NCBI RefSeq assembly: GCF_000298175.1
Contig: NZ_BAGZ01000005.1
Span: forward strand, 434,001 to 498,000
Reading direction: 5' to 3'
Source: Austwickia chelonae NBRC 105200
GTDB lineage: Bacteria; Actinomycetota; Actinomycetes; Actinomycetales; Dermatophilaceae
Length of the DNA: 64,000 nt
The notes under the pieces were generated by a model, which saw only the letters and a list, made by a program, of their open reading frames with translations, did not search any database and had not been told where the DNA came from. The translations under genes were made by a program, and so were the position numbers. Below, one piece after another: positions 18,557 to 29,400 of the stretch. Each line of letters starts with the position of its first letter. Positions within the stretch are counted from its first letter, which is position 1.

Positions 18557-20455
18557 ATGTCCGTCACACCTGCCCGTCGGCGTCGTCATCTGATGCCGGT
18601 CATCGCCCTGGCTGTCGGATCCTTCGGGGTCTTCCCCCTGAGTTCTTCCGCAGTCCCTCCGGTGGCCCTCCAGGAGAAAGGCGCTGAAGACGTCGACGTC
18701 ACGGGCGGAGGTCACGCCGCCCGACGGATCGCCTTGCTCTCCGAGACCCGGACCGTCCTTCCCAATGTGGACGACGACTCCGGACGATGTGCCATCCCCG
18801 ACGGGAAACTGGTGAAATTCGTCCAGGCGAGCACCTGCCACGACGGCGCCGACAATGTCGTCAACGGCCCCGAGGACGCCAAGGACCTCACCCTGGTGCG
18901 ACTCCCCGCGATCAAGGACATCGACCGGAAGGCCACCGCCACACTCTCCGTCCCGGCCAAGGCAAAAGGAAAGGTCCGGGTCTTCGTCAAGAAGGGAAAC
19001 GGCTGGACGCCCGGGCTGGCTCTGCCCGCCCGGATCACCGCCGAGCAATTACGAGCCGGGATGACCTTCGGGGTCGAGGCGACCGATGTCATTCGGGACA
19101 GCAGGATCTTCGATGGCGCGTTCTCCCTCGATCTCCAGGTCCGCGAGGGAAGACGGATCAGTCGCGCCCGACTGGACCTCCAGGTGGCAAAGCTGACGCC
19201 GTTCTCCACCGAGGAACTGGAGAAGGTCGTCACCCTCAGGAGCACAGGAGACAACCAGAGCAGCCCCAACTGGCCTGCTGCGGACATCCGGAAGATCGGA
19301 TCGACTGTGCCGGTACGGACCCGGGTCGTCGACGGCTTCGTGAGCCAGTGGTCCCAGGACCATTTCGAAGGCATGTACGCCTCGATGGACCAGGGAGGCC
19401 GCCGACAGAGCATCCGGGTCCTGGCGCTGTCCCATCGCAATATTCCGGGGAAGAACGAATGGTTCGGCTTCCGCGGGAAGGACATCGGCGTCATCGCGTT
19501 GACCGGACCCCAAGGCGACACCTCCTTGGAATCGACCGGGAATGTCGAAGCCATCGGTGCCTACACGAAGAACGGCCGCACCTATCGGGCAGGACGGCTG
19601 ATCATGGGGCACACCCCTCACAACCCGTACGGCACCATGTCACAGGTCCAGCGCTCCTTCTTCGAATCGAACGCCGAACAGCGACCGATCTATCTGGACA
19701 CGGTCTTCCTGTCGGTCGGTCACGTCGACGAGATCTTCCAGGTCGTTCCGGCCAGGAACGAACGAGGATGGGTCTTCGCGACCGCCAGCCCTCAGGACGG
19801 GATCGCCCTGTTGAAGAAGGTCAGTGCTGCAGGACAAGGCGGGCAGCGCATCGCCAACCCGCCCAAGGTCAAGGACGACCCACCTCCGATGCCCCTCACG
19901 GTGGACGAGGCGCTGAAGTCTCCCGACTTCGTCCGGGCCAACGAGATCGCCCACAAGCGCATCGAGGCGAATGTGAACACGCTGAAGAGGGAACTCGGCT
20001 TCACGGACAAGGACTTCCTGCGGATCCCGGTGCTCTTCGAGCGGTCCCGCATCGACGGTGTGCCTCAGCCCCCGGACACCGGCGGCATGGTGGAGGGACC
20101 GGCCAGCGATGTCCCGGTGCTCGACGGCAACCGCTCTGCGGACGTCGTCGACCATCGCAGGCATGGGGATGCCGGAGAACGCACCGGCGGCGAAGCACAG
20201 CTGGGCACCCGTAATCTCCGGGCCGCGATCCCTTCCGGGGTGAACGGTCTGCCTTTGGACCGTCAGCGCATGCTCGTCCCGGAGCAGTTCGGACCGAAGT
20301 TGAACGGCAAGGATGTCTTCGCCGAGGCGATCACCGCGGCGCATGCCAAGGACGGTAAACGTGTCGGTTATGTCGACACCTACTACCAGTACCACCTGTT
20401 CGGCGGGGAACTGCATTGCGGGACCAATGTCTTCCGGAAGATCCCGATGAGCTGA
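18557..20455 (+). CDS. Secreted peptidyl-arginine deiminase (PAD family)
   Basis: Predicted exported enzyme of 632 residues that converts protein arginine to citrulline. The N-terminus is a signal peptide (RRRRHLMPVIALAVGSFGVFPL). The PAD catalytic domain occupies about residues 240-632. Residues matching the human PAD4 catalytic set are Asp268 (WSQDHFEGM), His389 and Asp391 (VGHVDEIF) and Cys621 (GELHCGTNVFRK). The Asp-to-His spacing of 121 residues equals that of PAD4 (350 to 471). A low-complexity insert of about 55 residues lies before the Cys. The ATG at 18557 follows GAGGAGAGATC. The PAD family is mainly vertebrate and uncommon in bacteria. It is a separate family from the agmatine-deiminase-like PPAD of Porphyromonas. 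Confidence 0.92.
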   Translation: MSVTPARRRRHLMPVIALAVGSFGVFPLSSSAVPPVALQEKGAEDVDVTGGGHAARRIALLSETRTVLPNVDDDSGRCAIPDGKLVKFVQASTCHDGADNVVNGPEDAKDLTLVRLPAIKDIDRKATATLSVPAKAKGKVRVFVKKGNGWTPGLALPARITAEQLRAGMTFGVEATDVIRDSRIFDGAFSLDLQVREGRRISRARLDLQVAKLTPFSTEELEKVVTLRSTGDNQSSPNWPAADIRKIGSTVPVRTRVVDGFVSQWSQDHFEGMYASMDQGGRRQSIRVLALSHRNIPGKNEWFGFRGKDIGVIALTGPQGDTSLESTGNVEAIGAYTKNGRTYRAGRLIMGHTPHNPYGTMSQVQRSFFESNAEQRPIYLDTVFLSVGHVDEIFQVVPARNERGWVFATASPQDGIALLKKVSAAGQGGQRIANPPKVKDDPPPMPLTVDEALKSPDFVRANEIAHKRIEANVNTLKRELGFTDKDFLRIPVLFERSRIDGVPQPPDTGGMVEGPASDVPVLDGNRSADVVDHRRHGDAGERTGGEAQLGTRNLRAAIPSGVNGLPLDRQRMLVPEQFGPKLNGKDVFAEAITAAHAKDGKRVGYVDTYYQYHLFGGELHCGTNVFRKIPMS

Positions 20456-20496
20456 GACGCCTCTCGCCGGGGCGGCGACACGGACGACCCTCGAAG

Positions 20497-20515
20497 TAAG
20501 GTGAGGCTAGCCTCA
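20497..20515 (+). promoter_or_regulatory. Iron box (DtxR/IdeR/DmdR type) upstream of the esterase gene
   Basis: The 19-mer from 20497 matches the actinobacterial iron box TTAGGTTAGGCTCACCTAA at 14 of 19 positions, and has the perfect palindrome TGAGGCTAGCCTCA at its core. It lies 46 bp before the esterase start, so iron-replete repression is expected. Confidence 0.75.
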
Positions 20516-20560
20516 TCTCAACTCTCCTTGGCCGCCCTGCCCCGACGAGGAATCATCGCG

Positions 20561-21682
20561 ATGCGCACCACCCAGCACACCACCGACGACACCCAGACCA
20601 CGACCCCAGCCACCCCCTTCGCCCCCTACGGCATCTCAGCAGACCCCACAACCGAAGACTTCTGGACCATCCCGTCCCCCACCGCCGTCCCCTCACCCGA
20701 CGGCGGCTGGACCGTACTCTTCCGCTGGCGAGGCAGCCCCGCCACCCTCGACTTCGAAAGCTGGTCACCCCCACTACCCCTCACCCGCTGGCAGGACAGC
20801 GACTGCTGGTACGCCACTGTCCCCATGCCCGCCCGCCTCCGCGCCACCTATCGCATCCGCACCGACGACGGCCACCACGCCGACCCGCTCAACCCCGTCG
20901 GCGCAGGCGGTGAAAGCTCCATCGTCGCCACCCCCGACGCCCCCGCCCAACCCCACTGGCCGAACATCGGACCCGACGACGTCCTCCCCCTGCCACGCAC
21001 CCGGGTGCGGTGGAACAGCCACCGCCTCGGAGGACGCCGCACCGTGCGCATCCACCCGGCCGGAGGAGGCGGACCGGCCGTGCTCCTCCTCGACGGAGAC
21101 GACTGGCTCCACCTCCACCCAGCCATGACCGCAGTCGACTCCGCCGTCGCAGCCGGAGAGATGCCCCCGGTCACCCTCGTCTTCGTCCCCGCCAAGGACC
21201 GCGGCACCGAGCTCGGCTGCCGACCCGACCTGTGGGAAGCCGTCCGCGACGAACTGCTCCCGCTGATCTCGCAGACCGACACCCCGGCCGAACTGGACCG
21301 GATCACCGTCGTCGGCCAAAGCCTGGGCGGGCTGAGCGCCCTGTACGCCGCATTGGAATTCCCCGACCTCGTCTCCCGGGTCGCCTGCCAGTCCGGAGCA
21401 TTCTGGTGGACGCCTCAGACCGCAGACCTGAACTCCCCCCTCGACGGCCCCGCCGGCGGGACCATCGCGGCACGACTCCGAGAAAAACCCGACCTCAGCC
21501 GCCTGAAAATCGCCTTCGACCTGGGCGAACACGAAGAGCACATGCGATCCCACTGCGAAACAGTCGAAGAACTCACCCGCCGCGCCGGCGCCACCGTCCA
21601 CGTGACCAGATCGGCCGCCGGACACGACCGCGCAGGATGGCGACACGCCCTGCTCAGAGACATCGCCTGGCTGCTGACCTGA
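20561..21682 (+). CDS. Ferric-siderophore esterase, Fes family (CchJ-like)
   Basis: Cytoplasmic alpha/beta hydrolase of 373 residues related to enterochelin esterase. An N-terminal Fes-like domain (about residues 20-130) is followed by the hydrolase domain. The nucleophile motif is GQSLGG (about residue 252), and the likely catalytic His lies in AGHDRAGW near the C-terminus. In siderophore loci these enzymes release iron by cleaving the ligand. In the coelichelin cluster the matching gene is cchJ. I use the ATG at 20561, preceded by GAGGA; the longer frame to 20501 reads through the iron box. Divergent from the exporter/NRPS operon. Confidence 0.85.
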   Translation: MRTTQHTTDDTQTTTPATPFAPYGISADPTTEDFWTIPSPTAVPSPDGGWTVLFRWRGSPATLDFESWSPPLPLTRWQDSDCWYATVPMPARLRATYRIRTDDGHHADPLNPVGAGGESSIVATPDAPAQPHWPNIGPDDVLPLPRTRVRWNSHRLGGRRTVRIHPAGGGGPAVLLLDGDDWLHLHPAMTAVDSAVAAGEMPPVTLVFVPAKDRGTELGCRPDLWEAVRDELLPLISQTDTPAELDRITVVGQSLGGLSALYAALEFPDLVSRVACQSGAFWWTPQTADLNSPLDGPAGGTIAARLREKPDLSRLKIAFDLGEHEEHMRSHCETVEELTRRAGATVHVTRSAAGHDRAGWRHALLRDIAWLLT

Positions 21683-21715
21683 CAAATCCGCGCGACCACC
21701 GCATCAACAGCACCG

Positions 21716-23410
21716 TCACCGAGTCACCGTCACCGCATACGAACCATCACCGACAAGCAACTCACGATGAGTGCCCTCCCCGACCACCACCCCCTCGTCG
21801 AGCACCAACACCCGATCAGCGACGTCCAACAACGCAGGACTGGTGGTGAACACGATCGTCGTCCGACCGCGACGCATCCGCACCACCTCACGCGCGATAC
21901 GCTGCTCCGTCACCGCGTCCACCGCCGTCGTCGGATCATGCAGGACCAACACCTCGGCATCAGCCGCCAAAGCACGGGCCAGGGACAACCGCTGACGCTG
22001 CCCCCCGGAGAGATTCGCACCCCGATCCCGTACCTCGTAGTCGAGGCCCTCCCGATGCAGAGCGACGACATCGGACAACATCGAGGCCGACACCGCCTCC
22101 GACACCGACCGACTCCTCCCCGACGGATCAATATTCGACCGGAGCGTCCCGGCGAAGATCTCGCCGCTGTGTGGATTCACCAGCAGATGCTCACGCACCG
22201 CCGACACCGGAAGCTCCGCCAACGGCCTGCCACCGACCCGCACCACACCCTCGTAACACCCTGGCGCGGCCTGCAGAGCCAGAACGGACATCAGATCGAC
22301 GGCCAGCTGCGGACGAATCGCCGCCACCGCGACGAAACCACCGGCCGGAACAGAGAAAGACACACCCTGCAGCGCCCGATGGCGGAGCCCGTCGACCTCG
22401 ACCGCACCCCCCTGAAGCGGGCCTCCCGCTCCCGGCTCCGCCACCGGCGGCACCGAGAGCACCGACGCCATCCGCTCCGCCGACGCCCTTGCCACCATCA
22501 CATACTTGGGCATCTCCGAGAACAACCGCAGCGGCTCCATGATGAACTGCGCCAAACCCACAGCCATGATGAGTTCCCCGACACCGATCCGTCCCTCCAC
22601 GGCCAACCAACCCGCCGTCAAGGTCACCGCAGAAGCCAACGAAGCATTCAACGCCAAAGCCGTACCGGCATAAACCCCGTTGATCCGGGCCACGGTGATC
22701 GCCTGCCGTCTCGCCTCCGTACTCACCGTCCGATAGGACGCAAAAGCCGCATGCGGGCCACCGAAACCGTGCAGCGGACGCAGACCGGCGATCAGGTCGG
22801 CAACCTTCGCCCCCGCACGCGCCACCTTGACCTGCTGCTCCTTGGTACTCGCCCCGATCCGGGCCGACAACACGCTGAGCACCGAAAGGATCACGAGCGT
22901 TCCCACCATGACCAGGAAACCCAGCCATGGACTCGCCACGCTCAGAGCCACCGTCGCGATCGCCAACGAGACCAGTGCACTGATCATCATCGGCACGACT
23001 TCGACGATGTCCGCCGCCTGATCCGCGTCCTCGGTGGCGATGACCAGCATCTCCCCGGACTTCACGTCGGCACCCGCCGCCGGTCGAAGACCACAAGCCG
23101 CGACCTCCACCCGCCAACGGTGAGCCTCCGTCGTATTGGCCTTCTGCAAGATGCGCATCCCGAAACGCCAGGACAAGGACACCGTCGCAATGGTCACAGC
23201 CAGGACCGCGACCGACAGGGCCAGCGCCTGCCAACTCCGATCCGCCGTCAGATTCCCGACGATCCGCCCGAGCACGATCGGCAGGGAGGTCTCACCCGCC
23301 TGGTAGAGACACATCAACGCCGTGCCCCCGGCGACCGCACCGATATTCCGACGGATCGCCGTCGCCAGGATGCTGCCGCCCGTCACCTCCCGCCCCTCAG
23401 ACACGGTCAT
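21716..23410 (-). CDS. ABC exporter half-transporter with degenerate Walker A (CchI-like)
   Basis: Fused membrane and nucleotide-binding subunit of 564 residues, the probable siderophore exporter partner of the protein at 34365-36137. Six membrane segments occupy about residues 20-300. In the ATPase domain the Walker A position reads AAIRPQLAV, with no GxxGxGKS/T, so this site should not bind ATP normally. The signature [15 protein letters not shown] is perfect. The Walker B region reads [12 protein letters not shown], lacking the catalytic Glu. Its ATG (23410) overlaps the end of the NRPS gene by 14 bp, implying translational coupling. Order and type match cchI next to cchH. Confidence 0.87.
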   Translation of the reverse strand: MTVSEGREVTGGSILATAIRRNIGAVAGGTALMCLYQAGETSLPIVLGRIVGNLTADRSWQALALSVAVLAVTIATVSLSWRFGMRILQKANTTEAHRWRVEVAACGLRPAAGADVKSGEMLVIATEDADQAADIVEVVPMMISALVSLAIATVALSVASPWLGFLVMVGTLVILSVLSVLSARIGASTKEQQVKVARAGAKVADLIAGLRPLHGFGGPHAAFASYRTVSTEARRQAITVARINGVYAGTALALNASLASAVTLTAGWLAVEGRIGVGELIMAVGLAQFIMEPLRLFSEMPKYVMVARASAERMASVLSVPPVAEPGAGGPLQGGAVEVDGLRHRALQGVSFSVPAGGFVAVAAIRPQLAVDLMSVLALQAAPGCYEGVVRVGGRPLAELPVSAVREHLLVNPHSGEIFAGTLRSNIDPSGRSRSVSEAVSASMLSDVVALHREGLDYEVRDRGANLSGGQRQRLSLARALAADAEVLVLHDPTTAVDAVTEQRIAREVVRMRRGRTTIVFTTSPALLDVADRVLVLDEGVVVGEGTHRELLVGDGSYAVTVTR

Positions 23411-26400
23411 CGATATGCCGGGCGACCGCCTCAGGGGTGCGCAAGGACAACAGCTCCCGGATGGTGATCACCGCGCCGAACTCCCGACGGAGCAGACCGA
23501 CCAACCGGATCGCCGACATCGAATGTCCACCGAGATCCAGGAAATCACCCACGGCGCTGACCTCCTCCTCATCCAGGTCGAGGGTCTCCGCGAAGAACTC
23601 GCACACCACGGTCTCCGTCCCGGTCTGCGGGCCACGCTCTCCCGCGGACGTCAAGGCCCCCAACGGTTTCGGCTCGGGAAGGGACGCCGTGTCCGCCTTA
23701 CCGTTCACCGTCAACGGGATCGCCTCGACCTGGGCGTAATGCGTCGGGCACATGAAATCCGGTAACCCGGCTCCCACCTGCGAAGCCACGTCGGCCAACG
23801 AACCACCGTCCACCACGAGATAGATCGCCAACCGGTAAGCCCCGTCGACCTGAGGATCGAGCTGAGCCACCGCTGCGGCGACCTGGACCGCCGGGTGGGC
23901 CGAGAACGCCGCCTCGACCTCCCCGAGCTCGACCCGGTGCCCACGAATCTTCACCTGCTGATCGGTACGCCCCAGATACGTCAGATTCCCGTCAGGTCGA
24001 CGGAGCACCAGATCACCGGTGCGATACATGCGCTCACCAGGACGACCGAAGGGCGAAGCCACAAACCGGTGCGCACTCTGACCGGGCTGACCGAGATAAC
24101 CCCGGGCGATCCCGATCCCCGCAACGTACAACTCCCCGGGCACCCCGTCAGGAGCCGGGCGCAACCACTGGTCGAGCACGTACACCTCGGTGTTGTCGAT
24201 CGCCACCCCGACGACCGGGTCCGGGCACTCGAAGGTTCCCACCCCCAAGGTGTTGATGGTGTATTCGGTGGGCCCGTACAGGTTGTAGCCGACCGTGCCT
24301 TCTGTATCGGCGAGCCGCTGCCACAAGGCCGGTGTCACCGCTTCACCGCCCAACAGGACCAGAGCCGGCCGACCGGCCGGGTCGTCGAGCAACCCCTCGG
24401 ACAACAGCTGCTGGGCATAGGTCGGTGTCACATTGACCACGTCGATCCCGTGCTCACGGCAGTAAGCGACCAGGGCAGGGGCGTCACGTCGCAGGTCCTC
24501 GTCACAGACGTGCACCTCGTGCCCGTCCGCCAACCACAGCAGCTCCTCCCAGGACATGTCGAAGGCGAAGGAGACGGTGTGCGCCACGCGGAAGATCCGG
24601 TGGACGTGCTCGGCCAGCACCGGTTCGAAGATCCGACGTTGATGGTTGAGCAACATATTGGTCAACCCGGCGTATTCGGTCACCACGCCCTTCGGCCGGC
24701 CGGTCGAACCGGAGGTGTAGATCGTGTACGCGGCGTGACGTAGACGCTGCGGATCCTCCGGGGCGAAGGTCACGAAGGGTTCGACCTGCGGCAACGGACG
24801 GTCCAGTTCGATCAGGTCGCCGGTCAACCGCGAGGAGACTCCGCTGACGGTGAGCACCACGTCCGGTCGGGCGTCCTCGACGATCATGGCGATCCGCTCG
24901 TCCGGATGGTCCAGCTCCAGGGGCACATAGGCGGCTCCGGCCCGCAGCACGGCGAAGACGGCGACGATCGAGTCCACCGATCGTGGGATCGCGATCCCCA
25001 CGGTGCCCTCGACGCCGATCCCCCGGGCGACCAGTACCCCGGCCAAAGCCCGACTCCGGTCCCGGAGCTCACCGAAGGTCATCCTCCGGCAACCGGAGAC
25101 GAGAGCCACCCGCTCAGGATCGCGGTCGGCAGCCCGGTCGAAGAGGTCGACCACGGTGTCCGTGCCGATGTCCGTGTGCGTCGAGTGCTCGGGCTCCGGG
25201 GCCAGACCCGGCAATGCTCCGACCCGACCGGAAGCCGCCGCCAGGCCGGTGAGTGTCCGCACGTAGTCGTCGAGGAGCCGACCGGCGTCGAATCCGGCGA
25301 TGCACCGGTGTTCCACCTTGATCGTGATCCGCTCCCCCGGGGTCACCACCCAGGTGAACGGGTAGTGGGTGGAGTCGTCGGAGCGCACCTCCGTGATGCC
25401 GTGGCGGAGGTTCATCTCCTGGAAGGCGTCCTCGTCCAGGAAGTTCTGCAACACGAACAGGTTGTCGAACAGGATGTCCTGGCCACTGGCCCGTTGGATC
25501 TCACCGAGACCGAGATCTTCGTAGTCCATGGCGTCGACCCTGGACGTCTGCACCGCCGACAGGTACTCCCCGACCGTCTGCTCCGGGCGGGCCCGGGTCC
25601 ACATGGGGACGGTGTTGAGCAACACCCCGACCATGTCGGACAGCCCTTCACCTTCCCGGCCGGAGACGGTCACCCCGAAGACCGCGTCGTGACGGCCGGT
25701 GTAGGCCCCGAGGAAGAGACCGAAGGCGCCGGTCAGCAGTGAGTTCAGGGTGACGCCGTGGGCTCTGGCCGCTTCGTGGAGGTCTGCCGTCTGCTCGGCG
25801 GACAGCGTACGGACGAAGGCCGGCGGCAGGTCGGTCAGCAGGTCGGGTTCCGGGCCGGCGAGCAGTGTAGGTCCTGACAGGTCGGCGAGGTGCTCAGCCC
25901 AGAACTGTTCCGACGAAGCGCGATCGGCAGAGGCGACGGCCCGGGCATGGTCCTCGAAGGAGGGCGCGGCCGGACCGAGGTCAGGCTGCTTCCCGGCCAG
26001 TGCGCTTTCGTAGGCGGTGAACAGGTCCCGCAGCACGATCTCGCGGGACCACCCGTCCCAGAGCAACAGGTGGTAGCTCAGGAGCAGCCCGTCCCGCCCG
26101 TCGGGTCGACGTACCACGGTCAGTCGGATCAGCGGCGGAGCGGTCAGGTCGAAGGAAGTCCGACGGTCCGCGGTACGCAGGAGGTCGAGTTCGGCGTCGT
26201 CGGCGACCTCGACCGTGCGGACCTCGACCCGGCGGTCCGGGCTGAGGACCTGGACCGGGTTACCGTCCGCGTCGGTGTCGAAACCGGCCCCGACGACAGG
26301 ATGCCGGGCGATCACTGCGGACATCGCCACCGACAGGGCCGAAGGGTCCAACCGGCGTGTGAAACCGAAGTAGTTCTGTGCCACATAGCCTCCGGTGGTA

Positions 26401-29400
26401 TCGGCCAGCTGGTCCTGGAAGTACAGCCCTCGCTGGAGCGGACCGACCGGGGCGCTGCGTTCGACGGACGCCGCGCCCTCCGCGACGGACCCCAGTGCCT
26501 GCAACCAGTGCTCGGTGATCTCGTCGGAGATGCCCTCGACCAGGGTGAAGGTCGCGTACAGGATGCCGGTGGACGCCTCGGTCCAGGCGTTGACCTCCAC
26601 GGCGTACGGACTGGCAGCGGTTTCCTCACCGGTGGGCAGCGCCTGTTCGTCGCTGCTTCGGCCGAGATAGTTGAAGAGCACCTGCGGGTGCGCGGTCAGC
26701 AGCGGGGCGGTCTGCGGGTTCAGGTAGCGCAACTGCCCGTAGGCGATGTGACCGGTCTCGTCGGGCTGCCGTCCGATGAGTTCGCGGGCCGCTGCCACCG
26801 GATCGGTGTGCGCGGTGAGCCGCACCGGGGCGATGGCGGTGAACCAACCGATCGTCCGGGTGTAATCGTGTCCTTCGGCGGCGGGCACCCGGCCGTGCCT
26901 TTCCAGGTCGATCGCCAGGTCGGCCGGTGTGTCCTGCACCTGGGTCAGCGCGACCCGCAGTGCGCCGCACAGCAGCTCGGTCACGGGAATGCCGTACGAG
27001 GTGGGCGCGAGACAGCGCACTCGTTCGCTGGTCACCGGGTCGAGTGCCACCGTGATCTCCCGTCGGGGGCCGAGTTCGGTGACCAGCGCAGGCGCGTGGA
27101 GGATCTCCCGCCAACGCCCCAGGCTGTCGACGGTGGTGACGGCCCCGACGGTGAGCGCTTCGGCGTATTCGGCGTAGGGAGTGGTCGCCGGGGCGAGTTC
27201 TTCCCCTCGGAGTGCTGCGGCGGTGTCCTCCAGGAGGATCAGCCAGGACACGGCGTCGACGGCGAGATGGTGGACGGCGATCACCAGCGTCCTGGTGGTT
27301 TCCGACCAGCTGAAGACGATGGTCTCACCGGATTCGGGGTCGAGCAGGGTGGAGGCTTCTTGCGCGGCGACGGCGATGTCATCGGTGGAGGAACGGATCA
27401 CGGCGGGTTTTCCGGTGGGATCGGTCCGCAGGTTCCACACCCCGTGGTCGACGTCCAGCCGTATCCGCAGAGCCGGGTGAGCGGCGACGACGGTTCTCGC
27501 GGCTCGCTCCACGTCGTCGTATCCGATTCCCTCCGCTAGCGGCACGGCTCTGGCCTGGGCGAAAGCACGTAGTCCGCCGCCCAGTTCACGCTGTCTGAGG
27601 ATGATCGGGGTGGGCGCGACCGGGCCGTCCTCACGGCGGCTCGGTCGCGCGGTCGGCGACGGGGTGGCCGTCGACGGGCTGCATTCTGCGAGATGACCGG
27701 CCAGGGCTGCGGGCGTCTTGAACAGGAAGAGGTCGCGAGGCGTGACCGACAGTCCGGCTGCTCTGGCCCGGTTGACCACGGTGATCGCGACGATGCTGTC
27801 GCCTCCTGCCGCGAAGAAATCGGTGTCCGGACCTGTGCCGGGGTGGTCCAGGGTCTGCGAGAAGATCTCGACCAGTGCGGGGAGCGCAGAGCCGGTGGTG
27901 GTCGGTGCGGCGGACTCTGGTGTCGCATTCCGGGTCAGGGCGTCCCGGTCCAACTTCCCGTTGACGGTCAGCGGCAGGGTGTCGACGGTCCGGATCCGTC
28001 CCGGGACCATGTGTGCGGGCAGTGTCGTGGCCAGTCGTTCTGCCAGGTCTTGCGGGGCTCGGCCCACTACGTGCGCCACCAGGTGGTCGCCGCTGTCCGC
28101 GACGGTGACGGCCACGTCCACCACGCCTTCGAAGGTCCGGATCACGGATTCGACCTCGCCGAGTTCGACCCGGAATCCCTTGAGTTGGACCTGGTCGTCG
28201 GCGCGACCGGCGAACACCAGTTCGCCGTCGATGGTGCGATGAGCGAGATCGCCGGTGTGGTACATCCGGGAGCCGTCGGCAGCGAAGGGGTCCGCCACGA
28301 AACGTCCAGCGGTCAGAGCCTGCCGTCCCAGGTATCCCGCTGACACCTGGTCGCCGGCGACGTAGATCGCCCCGGTCCGGCCGGGGGGAACCGGATTCAG
28401 TCGGTCGTCCAACAGGTGTACGCGCAGTCCGGGGATCGGGCCGCCGATGGGGCTGACCGTCTCCTGGGAGGTGAAGTCTTCGCCGGTCAATACCCGGTGG
28501 GTCACGTGCACGGTGGTCTCGGTGATGCCGTACATGTTGACCAGTTCGGGTGAGTCGACGCCGTGTCGGTCGATCCAGCCCCGCAGACGCTCCAGGTCCA
28601 AGGCTTCGCCACCGAAGATGATCCGACGCAGCGCGGGCAACGGTTCCCCGGCGTGTCGGTCGGCTTCGATGAAGCGGTAGAAAGCCGACGGCGTCTGGTT
28701 GAGAACGGTCACCCGGTGTTCCCGGACGAGACGGTGGAAGTCCGTCGGGGAACGGGTCAACCCGTAGTCCGGCACGATCAGTTCACCGCCGTACACGAGC
28801 GCACCCCACAACTCCCAGACCGCGAAGTCGAACGAGTACGAATGGAACTGGACCCATACGTCGTCGGGTCCGAAGCCCATGTCCGGTTGGGTGTTGGCGA
28901 GCAGGGTCACCACGCTGGAGTGGGTGACGACGACCCCCTTGGGACGGCCGGTCGACCCCGAGGTGTAGATCACGTAGGCGGGATCGTGCCAGCCGGGTTC
29001 GCGCCTGTCTCGTGTGGGCGTCACCTCCGTGTCCGGGTCCCTCCCCGGCACGAGGATCCGGGCCTCGGACCCGTTCTGCGCCAGGAGGGCCGCGAAACGT
29101 TCCTCGTGCTCCGGGGCCACCAGGACCACCTGGGGTGCGGAGTCGCTGAGGACATAGGCCAGCCGCTCGTCCGGGTAAGCCGTGTCCAGGGGAACATAGG
29201 CGCCGCCTGCGCTGACGACGGCCAGAAGGGCCACCACCTGCTCAACGGTCCGTGGCAGGGCGACGGCGACCCGTCGTCCGGGCCGGACCCCGGCGGCACG
29301 CAGAAGATCGGCCAGGTCGTCCTTGGTCTCGGCCAGTTCACCGTAGGTCACGGACCGGGTCTGCCCGTCGAGAGAGCACTGGGTGACGGCGGGCGCTGCC

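Noticed and set aside
21767-23467. 566-codon plus-strand frame opposite the exporter gene
   Set aside because: His/Arg/Pro-rich shadow; the minus-strand ABC protein explains the sequence fully.
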